Source of the DNA: DASXUG01 sp036504995
GTDB lineage: Bacteria; Pseudomonadota; Gammaproteobacteria; Burkholderiales; Methylophilaceae
Assembly (NCBI GenBank): GCA_036504995.1
Contig: DASXUG010000006.1
Location: 1-64,000, forward strand
Direction: 5' to 3'
DNA length: 64,000 nt
The notes under the pieces: model-generated
Told to the model about the DNA's origin: nothing
The model's database searches: none
The model's input: the letters and a program-made list of their open reading frames with translations, nothing else
Translations under genes and position numbers: made by a program
Shown: piece by piece, positions 1-8,328 of the stretch
Layout of the letters: each line of letters starts with the position of its first letter
Position numbering within the stretch: position 1 is the first letter of the stretch

Positions 1-1
1 T

Positions 2-190
2 GGTAGCGGGAATAATGGGAGTGTCGATTTAACCGTGAATCTTAGCTCAGCCGCTGGGAATACTTGCACCCCTACTTCAACCCCTGCCACCGCCGCTGGT
101 ATCCCTTGGTTCGGTACCATAAACCCCTCTTCTCGCGCTACATTCGGGCTTTTTAAAACCCCAGTGATCTACATGCGCGAAAACTTTTAA
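2..190 (+). CDS. C-terminal end of MshQ-like protein (DUF6701), 5' partial
   Basis: An open frame enters from the window edge and stops with TAA at 188-190. The visible 62 residues end in ATFGLFKTPVIYMRENF, which resembles the C-terminus of the large MshQ-type (DUF6701) proteins of MSHA pilus clusters, where a Y-x-R-E-x-F ending after an ATFG segment is usual. Its position directly ahead of mshI fits the usual mshO-P-Q to mshI order. The protein is thought to be a surface or pilus-associated component; the role is not firmly known. The N-terminal part lies outside the window. Confidence 0.7.
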   Translation, partial: GSGNNGSVDLTVNLSSAAGNTCTPTSTPATAAGIPWFGTINPSSRATFGLFKTPVIYMRENF

Positions 191-360
191 CCATATCCCC
201 TTCCTCTTAGCACGCCTAAGACCCGCATTAAATCTAACAAATCTCAATAAATAGCGGGTATTTCGGCCTCTTATTAAGCCTTAAATTATTTTTGTGATGG
301 GCATAATGGTGTCATCGGCTAGAACAATCTGGCATTTAAATGGTTGAGGGCAAATACATC

Positions 361-1275
361 GTGAAATGGTTTAGTAAAAACACTTCGCAAGCTTGGACTG
401 CAATTCGCAGCTCTGGTGAGTACACTTGCATTGCGCAGGTGGTGCGACGCGCCAATGCTAAGCCGCTGGTAAGTTTGGCAGAAATGACCATAGGCAACAT
501 TCGCACACCGATTAGTGCAAAAACCATTGCTAGCCAATATAAATTAAAAAAAACACCTTGTTCATTTGTTTTGGATTTTGAAGATTACCAGCTTTTGCAA
601 GTCGAAAAACCTGGGGTACCTGCGGCAGAACAAAAACAAGCGGTACGCTGGAAACTCAAAGATATGATCGACTATCCCGTACAACAAGCCACGGTGGATA
701 TCGTTGAGATTCCACCAGACCCCAGCAATACCAATCGCCAAGCATTTGTATATGCTTTTGCCGCCAAAAATCAGCTGATTGGAGATTTAAGTAACACGCT
801 GTTAGACAGTGGCGTGAACTTGCGAGCAATTGATGCAATGTGTATCTCACAGCGCAATATTGCAGGCTTGCTTGAGCAAGAAAACAGAGGGTTGGCAATG
901 ATGAGTGTTGCGCATAACTTTGGCTTACTCACTTTCACAAAAGGTGGAGAGTTATATCACGCACGACGTATCGAAATTGACCTAGAACGTACCGCCAATG
1001 CATTTGAGCGCATGGCCTTGGAAATGCAACGCTCACTGGATAGTTTTGAGCGTCAATATCCACATATCGCGATTAATAAACTCTATGTAGCACCATTCGC
1101 AGAACGCGAGTTGTTTTGTGAACAACTCAGAGAAACCATTTATATTCCTGTTGAAACATTTGAGCTAAGTGATTTGTTCGAGTTTGATAAAGGCGTGAAT
1201 TTGAGCGATTTAGCCATGCAAGGTCGCATAATGCCAGCACTTGGTGGTGCGTTGCGGCAAGAGGTGGCAGCATGA
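361..1275 (+). CDS. mshI: MSHA biogenesis protein MshI
   Basis: About 304 residues, the family's usual size. MshI is a PilM/GspL-like cytoplasmic actin-fold scaffold that helps assemble the inner-membrane platform of the mannose-sensitive haemagglutinin type IV pilus. The GTG at 361 is preferred over the ATG at 340 because a GAGGG sits at 346-350, about ten bases before it, while nothing resembling a ribosome site precedes 340. The protein then begins MKWFSKN, typical of the family. Its end overlaps the next gene by four bases (ATGA), indicating translational coupling within the msh operon. No membrane segment is seen. Confidence 0.85.
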   Translation: MKWFSKNTSQAWTAIRSSGEYTCIAQVVRRANAKPLVSLAEMTIGNIRTPISAKTIASQYKLKKTPCSFVLDFEDYQLLQVEKPGVPAAEQKQAVRWKLKDMIDYPVQQATVDIVEIPPDPSNTNRQAFVYAFAAKNQLIGDLSNTLLDSGVNLRAIDAMCISQRNIAGLLEQENRGLAMMSVAHNFGLLTFTKGGELYHARRIEIDLERTANAFERMALEMQRSLDSFERQYPHIAINKLYVAPFAERELFCEQLRETIYIPVETFELSDLFEFDKGVNLSDLAMQGRIMPALGGALRQEVAA

Positions 1276-2009
1276 GCCAGCAGATTAACCTACTTAACTC
1301 TGAGTTAATTAAGAAAACTGAGCTACTCACACCCCGTAATATAGGCTTAGCTTATCTTGGCTTAGCATGCCTGGGGTTAGCTTGGATGGTTTACTCACAA
1401 CAATCAGTGAGTCGCTTAACTTTACAACGTGACCAACTCACTACGCAATTACAACAAGTGCAAGATGGCTTAAAACAAGCCACCGCAGCCAGAACACCAC
1501 ATGAAGCCAATGCGGCTTTAGTACAAGAATTAGCGCAACTTAGCCAACAACAGCAAACACAGAGCAAACTATTGCAAGTGATTAACGGTGGAGTCACAGT
1601 CGCCAACAAAAATTTGTCTGCTTATATGCGTGGGTTTGCTAATCAAACCACAGAAGGCTTGTGGCTAACTGGCTTTAGCATAGACCCAGAACATGATGCG
1701 ATGAGTGTGTTTGGACGTAGTTTAGATGCAGATTTATTGCCTAAATATATTGAGATGATGGGTAAAGAGAACGTGTTTGCAGGCCAATTATTTGGTGGGT
1801 TAAAGGTTATCGGGGCGAGTGCTATGACGCATCAGGCTTTGGGTGATGTAAAGCCTGATGCGACTGGCACTAAAACAGACGCGAATAAAGTGGAAGCAGC
1901 ATTTGTGGAGTTTGAACTGCAAGCGATGAGCAAAGCCGATGCCACCAAAGAAAAACTGAATTCTATTAATAGCGTTGCTAATACCACTGTTGATCAGGTG
2001 CGCTCATGA
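1272..2009 (+). CDS. PilN-like inner-membrane protein of the MSHA system
   Basis: 245 residues: a short cytoplasmic N-terminus containing INLLNSEL, which is the PilN signature (the I-N-L-L segment that in PilN docks into PilM), one transmembrane helix near residues 25-42, a Gln-rich coiled coil and a periplasmic domain. It sits between mshI (PilM-like) and mshJ (PilO-like), so the PilM-N-O trio of type IV pilus alignment complexes is reproduced here as MshI, this protein and MshJ. It overlaps both neighbours by four bases. It is usually annotated as a PilN domain-containing protein without an msh letter. Confidence 0.8.
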   Translation: MSQQINLLNSELIKKTELLTPRNIGLAYLGLACLGLAWMVYSQQSVSRLTLQRDQLTTQLQQVQDGLKQATAARTPHEANAALVQELAQLSQQQQTQSKLLQVINGGVTVANKNLSAYMRGFANQTTEGLWLTGFSIDPEHDAMSVFGRSLDADLLPKYIEMMGKENVFAGQLFGGLKVIGASAMTHQALGDVKPDATGTKTDANKVEAAFVEFELQAMSKADATKEKLNSINSVANTTVDQVRS

Positions 2010-2737
2010 GTACGCAAGCAAAAGCACCCAATCAATACGCCGAACAGTGGCAGCAAGCGCTAAGCAAGTTTGAAGCACTCAGTCAGCGCGAGCGTTGGTT
2101 GGTATTTTTAGCTGGCGCAGTGGTGATTTACACCTTACTAAATATGCTTCTGATTAGCCCAATCACCAGTAAACAAAATGCACTGTCTGCTGAAATTTCT
2201 CAATCACAAACGCAAATGGCAGCGTTTGGTGAGCAAATAAGCGCGTTAAAACAAAACCCAGTAGTTGATGTTGATACGCAAAATACGAAAAAAATTCAGC
2301 AATTAAAAACCGAGATACAACAACAAAATCAGACCTTAGCCAACAAGCAGCATGAGTTGATTAGCCCAGACAACATGCCCAAAGTGCTGAGTGGTTTATT
2401 GCAAAAAAACACGGGAGTGCGTTTGTTAGCCATGAAAACATTAACCACTGAGCGTGTGTTGCTCAATGACAAAAATGAAATTGTGGCCGATGCCAATGGA
2501 GATGCTGCCAACAATCAATCACTCCCTAATGGGCACGTATTGCTATACAAACATGGCTTAGAAGTAACGATAGCAGGTGAGTATTTTGATTTGATGCGCT
2601 ATGTGCAAACCTTAGAACACCTGCCGATGCGTGTGATGTGGAGCAAGGCCGATTTACGCGCAAAAGAATATCCGCAAAACGAGCTGACGATTACGGTCTA
2701 CACCTTAAGCCTAGATAAAACATGGTTGAGTATTTAA
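2006..2737 (+). CDS. mshJ: MSHA biogenesis protein MshJ (PilO/GspM-like)
   Basis: 243 residues with a cytoplasmic N-terminus, a transmembrane helix near residues 32-50, a Gln-rich coiled coil at roughly 52-110 and a periplasmic C-terminal domain. This is the bitopic layout of MshJ/GspM/PilO, which bridges the inner-membrane platform to the secretin. The start ATG overlaps the end of the PilN-like gene. The next gene, mshK, starts only two bases after the stop (or inside the end if an upstream start is used). Confidence 0.82.
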   Translation: MSTQAKAPNQYAEQWQQALSKFEALSQRERWLVFLAGAVVIYTLLNMLLISPITSKQNALSAEISQSQTQMAAFGEQISALKQNPVVDVDTQNTKKIQQLKTEIQQQNQTLANKQHELISPDNMPKVLSGLLQKNTGVRLLAMKTLTTERVLLNDKNEIVADANGDAANNQSLPNGHVLLYKHGLEVTIAGEYFDLMRYVQTLEHLPMRVMWSKADLRAKEYPQNELTITVYTLSLDKTWLSI

Positions 2738-2739
2738 AT

Positions 2740-3183
2740 ATGCACTTTATGAGAAAAGAGAATTTGCTGGCATTAAGTTGGGTCATGCTAACACTGTCTG
2801 CTCAGGCAGAAGCATTGCGTGACCCAACCATGCCGCCAGCTCAATTATTACAGACAACTGGGGCATCGACAGAAATCTACAGTGGCCCGGTATTACAAAG
2901 CACCAAGCTAGGCGAACAAAACAAAGCGGTAATGATTAGCGGTGAAATGGTTGCGCTAGGGCAGCAATACCATGGTGCTAAGTTGGTAAAAATAACTGAA
3001 AACACTGCAACTTTAAGAAGCGCTGACGGCAAGCAGCAAGTGTTAAGCATGAACTATCCGATTGAACGTAAATGGCTGTTATCTGAATCAGCGCCAGTAA
3101 TGAACACTTCAAAATCAGGTAAGCAAAAGCTGAGCAACCCAAAATCGAGCAACCAAGCAGTAAGTGAGAAAAATGATGAATAA
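2740..3183 (+). CDS. mshK: MSHA biogenesis protein MshK
   Basis: About 147 residues with an N-terminal signal peptide ending near AQAEA, followed by LRDPTMPPA, the DPT(R/M)PP motif characteristic of MshK/PilP-like periplasmic proteins. It probably links the inner-membrane complex to the MshL secretin. The ATG at 2740 is chosen because GGTTGAG at 2724-2730 gives reasonable spacing; ATG 2722 inside mshJ and ATG 2749 remain possible. The end overlaps mshL. Residues after about 110 are Ser/Lys-rich and probably disordered. Confidence 0.8.
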   Translation: MHFMRKENLLALSWVMLTLSAQAEALRDPTMPPAQLLQTTGASTEIYSGPVLQSTKLGEQNKAVMISGEMVALGQQYHGAKLVKITENTATLRSADGKQQVLSMNYPIERKWLLSESAPVMNTSKSGKQKLSNPKSSNQAVSEKNDE

Positions 3184-4903
3184 TCTATTTAAATTAAGTG
3201 TGATATTCGGCGGCTTATTGTTGTCATCTTGTGCCTCAACCGAGGGGCCAAAAACTAGCGCGCAACTCAATGAAAAAATGCAAAATGAGCTTAAGCAAGC
3301 GGCGGCAAACCAAGCAAAGCAAGCCCCCTCTGCGGCGGTGAATAAAGCCTTGTTGCCAGACTTGAAAATTGCCATGCCACAAACTGCCAGCAAAAAAATA
3401 GAACCACGTTTTGATTTAGTGGTGAACAATGCGCCAGCTGCACAAGTGTTGATGGGTATAGTTAACGGCACACCCTACAGTATGCTATTGCCAGCCTCTA
3501 TCACTGGCACCATTTCTGTTAACTTAAAAAATGTAACCGTACCAGAAGCATTAGACTCACTAAGAGCTTTGTATGGCTTTGAATATACGATTGATGGCAC
3601 ACGTATCATGGTGGAACCACAAACCATGCAAACACGTGTGTTTCAAGTCAATTACATCGTCGGCTCGCGTAAAGGTTCATCCGACACCCAAGTGAACTCT
3701 GGCTCTGTGCGCAGTAACAGTACTAGCGGTGCACAAGGTACTGCCACTGGCGCCGTGAGCAATAACTCAACAGGCACCAATAACACCAGCACTTTAATTA
3801 GCAGCAGCATTTCTACCACCAGTAATAATGACTTCTGGGGGGATTTAGGTGATTCTCTGAATAGCCTGATAGGCAAGGAAGATGGCAGAAAAGTGATCGT
3901 CAACACGCAATCTGGCGTCATCGTCGTGCGCGCCATGCCAACGGAAATTCGTCAGGTCGAGAAGTTCTTGCGCTTAATGCAAGTCAACATTGAACGCCAA
4001 GTGATTTTAGAAGCCAAAATTCTCAATGTACAGCTCAACAATAACTCACAAAGTGGCGTGAACTGGTCAGTATTCGGTCGTACTGGCAATACCAGTGGCG
4101 CAATCGGCAGCATCAATGCCAACGGCTCACTGGCGACAACAGGCAGTGGCAGCCTGGTCAATGGCGACTTGTCAGCAACGGCAGCAAACAATGTGCTGAC
4201 CAATAGCGCGACCACCAGCTTAGGCGGACCTTTGTTTGCGGTAGCGTTACAAGGCGCTAATATTTCAGCCCTACTTTCATTCCTAGAAACGCAAGGGGAT
4301 GTAGAGGTTCTATCTAGTCCTCGTATCGCCACGATTAATAATCAGAAAGCCGTGCTAAAAGTGGGGACGGATGAGTTTTTCGTGACGGGTGTTTCACAAA
4401 ATACGGTGGCTTCGGTCGGTGCAACAACATCTAGCCCACAAGTGACCTTGCAATCGTTTTTCTCTGGCATTTCACTCGATGTCACACCGCAAATTGATAA
4501 AGACGACAACATTATCTTGCATATGCATCCATCGATTAGCCAAGTGAGCACAGTGAATAAACAACTCACGTTAGGCGGTGCCAATAGCCAAATTAACTTA
4601 CCACTAGCGTCAAGCGCGGTAAGTGAAACTGACAGCATCGTGCGCACTAGAGACGGCAGCGTGATTGCGATTGGCGGCTTGATGACCGAGAGCAAAACGA
4701 CGAGCCGCTCTAAAGTGCCTGGACTAGGTGATTTGGCCGTAGTCGGCAAAGCATTCCGCCAAAATGGTGATAAGTCTAGTAAATCAGAGTTGGTAATTTT
4801 ACTCAAAGCTACGGTTATCCAAGGTAATGATAGCTGGAGCGACGACATGCTGTCATCACAACAACGCATTAAAGAAATGAAACGTAATTTAACTGAAAAC
4901 TGA
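3173..4903 (+). CDS. mshL: MSHA outer-membrane secretin MshL
   Basis: About 576 residues. The N-terminus is a lipoprotein signal with lipobox LLSSC, followed by an STN-like domain (about residues 75-150), a Ser/Thr/Asn-rich low-complexity linker (about 175-215), secretin N-domains and a secretin barrel domain ending near the conserved VPGLGDLAVVGKAF segment. It should form the outer-membrane pore through which the MSHA pilus emerges. Starts at GTG 3164, ATG 3173 and ATG 3176 are all in frame; 3173 or 3176 follow GTGAG best. The start overlaps the end of mshK. Confidence 0.9.
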   Translation: MMNNLFKLSVIFGGLLLSSCASTEGPKTSAQLNEKMQNELKQAAANQAKQAPSAAVNKALLPDLKIAMPQTASKKIEPRFDLVVNNAPAAQVLMGIVNGTPYSMLLPASITGTISVNLKNVTVPEALDSLRALYGFEYTIDGTRIMVEPQTMQTRVFQVNYIVGSRKGSSDTQVNSGSVRSNSTSGAQGTATGAVSNNSTGTNNTSTLISSSISTTSNNDFWGDLGDSLNSLIGKEDGRKVIVNTQSGVIVVRAMPTEIRQVEKFLRLMQVNIERQVILEAKILNVQLNNNSQSGVNWSVFGRTGNTSGAIGSINANGSLATTGSGSLVNGDLSATAANNVLTNSATTSLGGPLFAVALQGANISALLSFLETQGDVEVLSSPRIATINNQKAVLKVGTDEFFVTGVSQNTVASVGATTSSPQVTLQSFFSGISLDVTPQIDKDDNIILHMHPSISQVSTVNKQLTLGGANSQINLPLASSAVSETDSIVRTRDGSVIAIGGLMTESKTTSRSKVPGLGDLAVVGKAFRQNGDKSSKSELVILLKATVIQGNDSWSDDMLSSQQRIKEMKRNLTEN

Positions 4904-4920
4904 AACACTGGAGGTAGCAC

Positions 4921-5832
4921 ATGTATTACTCACATTTTGGACTCAAAGGCTTGCCATTCGGTATTACGCCAGACACTGAGTTCTATTTTGCCTCCAAAAG
5001 TTATCAAGAGGCTTTTAATACTTTAGTCGTCGCTTTGGATGCGGGCGAAGGCTTTATCAAAATCACTGGTGAAGTGGGCACAGGTAAAACTTTGTTATGC
5101 CGCAAACTGATGAAGAGTTTAGGCAAAAAATATAAAGTGGCGTATATCCCTAACCCCTATTTAGAGCCGCTGTCATTCTTATGGATGCTAGCAACTGAGC
5201 TTGGTATTAGCGTATCAATGATTGCTAACCAAAACAAAATGTTAGCCGCATTAAACGATGGTTTGATGAAGCTGATGCGTGAAAATGTACAAGTAGTGGT
5301 GTGCTTAGATGAGGCGCAATCGATGCCGATTGAAACGCTGGAGGCTTTACGTCTATTGAGTAACCTTGAAACTGAAAAGCGTAAATTAGTGCAAGTCGTG
5401 ATTTTTGGTCAGCCAGAATTGGATGAAAAGCTTGACCACCCCTCTATCCGCCAGCTAAGACAACGGATTGGCTTTGAGTATGAGTTAGGTAGATTAAGCC
5501 GTGAAGAACTTGGTTTATATCTCTATCATCGCTTACATATCGCTGGTTATCACGGCGGCACAATCTTTAGCCCTGCCAGCATACAACTGCTATATAAAAA
5601 ATCTGGTGGCACCCCGCGTCTAGTGAATATTTTGGCGCATAAAGCATTGATGGTAGCCTACGGCAGAGGGATTCAGGAGGTTAGCGTGGATGAAATGCGC
5701 CTCGCCATTGAAGACACTAAAGCGGTTTCTACTATCCATTCAGACGTTAAAAAAACCAATAAGAGTGTCACCGCTATGTTTAAGTTTTGGCTGAAAGACT
5801 TAATGGGGAGCTTTGTCCGCGTAAGGGGGTAG
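4921..5832 (+). CDS. mshM: MSHA biogenesis ATPase MshM (ExeA-like AAA)
   Basis: 303 residues. It has Walker A GEVGTGKT at residues 50-57, Walker B VVCLDEAQ near 130, and the N-terminal YYSHFGLKGLPFGITPD segment typical of ExeA/MshM ATPases. ExeA-type proteins help secretin assembly by acting on peptidoglycan together with a partner, so a similar role for MshL placement is inferred. A strong GGAGG ribosome site lies at 4911-4915. mshN follows four bases after the stop. Confidence 0.88.
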   Translation: MYYSHFGLKGLPFGITPDTEFYFASKSYQEAFNTLVVALDAGEGFIKITGEVGTGKTLLCRKLMKSLGKKYKVAYIPNPYLEPLSFLWMLATELGISVSMIANQNKMLAALNDGLMKLMRENVQVVVCLDEAQSMPIETLEALRLLSNLETEKRKLVQVVIFGQPELDEKLDHPSIRQLRQRIGFEYELGRLSREELGLYLYHRLHIAGYHGGTIFSPASIQLLYKKSGGTPRLVNILAHKALMVAYGRGIQEVSVDEMRLAIEDTKAVSTIHSDVKKTNKSVTAMFKFWLKDLMGSFVRVRG

Positions 5833-5836
5833 TATC

Positions 5837-7075
5837 ATGAGCTTAATTAACCAAATGCTACAAGATTTAGATCGCCGCCATGTGAGCATGGCAGGATCTA
5901 TTCCGCTAGAAACTGTGCGTAGAGCTGAAAACACAGCACCGTTGACGCCTGTTAAAAAAACCAACCTTAAGCTGGCGATTGGCTTGATGAGCTTATCAGC
6001 TTGTGCAGTTGCTGGCTGGTATGCTACAACGCAACTACCACTATTAAAAATCATGCAGCAACATCCCAATACGCTGCAAGCAGAAGTCATTTCAAGCGCG
6101 CATGCGAATGTGCCAGATAAAACAAAACCTAAGGTAAGCAATATACCAGTAGGCCAAATATCAAGTGTAGCGCAACAAACGCCAACAGCAGCTACTCAAG
6201 CCGAAACGACTAATGCTGCACTTCTGCAAGCCAAAATTGAAGAAGTTAACCAGCTCAAAGCGCAATTACAGCAAATGGCAGAAGAAGCCACTAGCCAGCG
6301 ATTAACAGCACCGCCAACATTAGCTGAGACCCCTCCCCCTGCCGCCACGGTAAAACATACCGCGACACGACGGTTAAATGCAATACCCATTGCCGACAAT
6401 ACATCTCAACCAACTGCAACCGACAAAACGAGTGCAGAGGTGAAGGCAGAGAACGCCAAGATCACTGTAGCTAAAGCGCAATTTAATAAGCAAACTAGCC
6501 CAGAGCAGGAGTCTGATGCGACCTACAGCCAAGCCCTTTCCATGCTGCAGTTGGGGCGCGCACCTGAAGCCCAAGAGTTACTGGCAAAAGCACTTACCTT
6601 TAACCCCAACAACCACGATGCCAGACAAACTCTGGTAGGTGTATTAGTTGACCTAAAACGCAATAATGAAGCGATTGAATATTTAAAAGCGGGTTTGCAA
6701 CTTGAACCGCAGCAAATCGGATTCAGTCAGATACTAGCGCGTTTATTGATTGAAAATAATCAACGGGCCGACGCCATGGCTGTGCTAATAAAAGCCTTGC
6801 CGTACGCTCATGAGGATGCACAATATCACGCATTTTTGGCTGCGCTGTTGCAACGTGATGAGAAACACAAAGAAGCCATCGACCACTACTTAATCGCCCT
6901 CAAACGCGGCAATCAAGCCAACTGGCTGGTTGGGCTAGGCATTTCCCTGCAAGCAGAAGGCCGTATGCAAGAGGCACGCGATATTTATGCAAAAGCACAA
7001 AATACGCAATTAAACGCGGATTTAGCGCAATTTGTAGATCAACGCATCAAACAGATACAACAGCAACTTAACTAA
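5837..7075 (+). CDS. mshN: MSHA biogenesis protein MshN (TPR protein)
   Basis: 412 residues. The N-terminus begins MSLINQMLQDLDRR, the MshN/ExeB-type signature. A single transmembrane helix lies near residues 45-62, then a Pro/Thr/Ala-rich linker with a short coiled coil, then TPR-like repeats from about residue 215 to the end. It is the last gene of the msh operon here and is followed by a terminator-like hairpin. ATPase and platform genes (mshE, mshG) are not in the window and would be expected upstream. Confidence 0.85.
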   Translation: MSLINQMLQDLDRRHVSMAGSIPLETVRRAENTAPLTPVKKTNLKLAIGLMSLSACAVAGWYATTQLPLLKIMQQHPNTLQAEVISSAHANVPDKTKPKVSNIPVGQISSVAQQTPTAATQAETTNAALLQAKIEEVNQLKAQLQQMAEEATSQRLTAPPTLAETPPPAATVKHTATRRLNAIPIADNTSQPTATDKTSAEVKAENAKITVAKAQFNKQTSPEQESDATYSQALSMLQLGRAPEAQELLAKALTFNPNNHDARQTLVGVLVDLKRNNEAIEYLKAGLQLEPQQIGFSQILARLLIENNQRADAMAVLIKALPYAHEDAQYHAFLAALLQRDEKHKEAIDHYLIALKRGNQANWLVGLGISLQAEGRMQEARDIYAKAQNTQLNADLAQFVDQRIKQIQQQLN

Positions 7076-7085
7076 AGATGCACAA

Positions 7086-7118
7086 AACACAAAAGCCCAG
7101 TTCAGAGGCTTTTGTGTT
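7086..7118 (+). terminator. Intrinsic terminator after the msh operon
   Basis: A 12-bp perfect stem (AACACAAAAGCC at 7086-7097, GGCTTTTGTGTT at 7107-7118) with a 9-base loop lies eleven bases after the mshN stop. The T tract is short. It lies between convergent mshN and comF and may serve both strands. Confidence 0.65.
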
Positions 7119-7167
7119 TAACTTGCCTGATCTTGCTAATATGCAATTCGCCCACTAATCAATACCT

Positions 7168-7875
7168 TCAGTCGTTCGCCAGCGTTCTGGCAATTACCAA
7201 GCCATCCACACGGCGTGCACCCGCTTTTTTCAAGGCTTTTGCAAGCGAGTGTAAACTCGCACCCGTCGTCATCACATCATCAATCACCACGATCGATTGA
7301 CCATGCAATGGCTGATGACAGGTAAAAGCACCTTTCATATTTTTCACGCGTTCCTTTAGCGGCAAGCTTGCTTGTGGCGGCGATAGTTTGATGCGTTCAC
7401 AAACGCTATGATCAAGTTTCACCTTTAACTTTTCACTCACAATTCGCGCCACTTCTAACGATTGATTAAAACCGCGCTCTTGCAGCCGTTGAGGATGCAA
7501 TGGCATGGGGATAATCAGATCAGGCATTTCAGCCAAGGGATTAGCTGCAATATGATTGGCCAGCAAGTGGCCAAAAGTTGCCCCTAAAGCTAACAACTCA
7601 CCATATTTATAGCGTTGCAGCATCTGCTGAATAGGAAACGCATAGCGAAACAAAGCGCGTGTGGAATCAAAATCAGGAGGTGAGTTAATGCAATGTCCGC
7701 ACAGCTGATTATCATAAGCAGGCAATCCACATTGCGGGCATTGCGTACAGTTATGCCATGGCATATCAGCCAAACAGCCATCACATATTCCATAAGCCCC
7801 ACCTTGCCAGGCCGCACACATCATACAAGTTTGCGGAAAAATGGATTGATTAAATTTTAACCAGATGTTATTCAA
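7168..7875 (-). CDS. ComF family amidophosphoribosyltransferase-like protein
   Basis: About 235 residues. The N-terminus carries zinc-finger Cys pairs (CMMC, a CDGC-type pair, CTQC, CGHC), and the C-terminus a PRTase domain with the PRPP-binding loop VVIDDVMTTGAS. ComF proteins are needed for DNA uptake in transformation. The only upstream ATG, at 7968, would put the start inside the divergent gene, and the next internal Met codons fall just after the first zinc-finger Cys. A TTG at 7875, which keeps the whole CxxC pair, is therefore the most likely start. It sits alone between the msh and bio clusters, in convergent orientation to mshN. Confidence 0.75.
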   Translation of the reverse strand: MNNIWLKFNQSIFPQTCMMCAAWQGGAYGICDGCLADMPWHNCTQCPQCGLPAYDNQLCGHCINSPPDFDSTRALFRYAFPIQQMLQRYKYGELLALGATFGHLLANHIAANPLAEMPDLIIPMPLHPQRLQERGFNQSLEVARIVSEKLKVKLDHSVCERIKLSPPQASLPLKERVKNMKGAFTCHQPLHGQSIVVIDDVMTTGASLHSLAKALKKAGARRVDGLVIARTLAND

Positions 7876-7905
7876 TTGCAGTCTTTTTGGTTGACAAGGT
7901 ATAAT
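7876..7905 (+). promoter_or_regulatory. Candidate bio-operon promoter with BirA-like half-site
   Basis: TTGCAG at 7876-7881 and a perfect TATAAT at 7900-7905 are separated by 18 bases. Between them GGTTGACAA (7889-7897) matches the right arm of the BirA operator (consensus arm GGTTTACAA) at eight of nine positions. A left arm is poor: ATGTTATTC at 7865-7873 matches TTGTAAACC at only five positions, with a 15-base spacer. BirA in this genome (17303) has the DNA-binding domain, so repression by biotin is plausible but unproven. Confidence 0.45.
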
Positions 7906-7935
7906 TAGCCTAACTATCCCGATATTGAGAGCGCT

Positions 7936-8328
7936 ATGGCTACTAAAATCATCACTGCCCAATCCCAAATGCGCGCAGCACAGAGCTTTAGTTTTTTTTC
8001 TATTGTCTCTATTTTGATCCCGCCTGTCATACTAATTTGGATCGCTGCTTCCATTTTTGTATATTGCGCAGTGGCTAACCACCCTAATGTAAGGGTTAGA
8101 GAGTTTCTCACACATTCTGGCTACCGCTTTTATGGCTTAGTGGGTGGTCTGGTGGCAGTACTGAATTTCAGCCCTCAGCTAGCAAAATGGGCTGGCGGCG
8201 GTATGCAATTAGCCATCATTATTTGGATCATCGCTTTTTTAATCGTCGTACCACTGGGCGTTCGCGACATTTTAAGAGCAAAAAAAGAACCTTGGAAAGA
8301 TTTTACGTTGGAGACAGACGATGAGTGA
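7936..8328 (+). CDS. Conserved small membrane protein at the head of the bio operon
   Basis: 130 residues with three probable hydrophobic segments (about 18-48, 65-80 and 88-110). No known domain is recognised. Its end overlaps bioB by eight bases, and the promoter-like sequence lies upstream of it rather than of bioB, so it is the first gene of the biotin operon. A role in biotin or precursor metabolism or transport is only suggested by position; it does not look like BioY. Confidence 0.7.
   Translation: MATKIITAQSQMRAAQSFSFFSIVSILIPPVILIWIAASIFVYCAVANHPNVRVREFLTHSGYRFYGLVGGLVAVLNFSPQLAKWAGGGMQLAIIIWIIAFLIVVPLGVRDILRAKKEPWKDFTLETDDE

Noticed and set aside
361..7075. Incomplete MSHA system lacking mshE and mshG
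   Set aside because: The window begins inside the cluster; the missing genes are expected upstream and nothing can be concluded.
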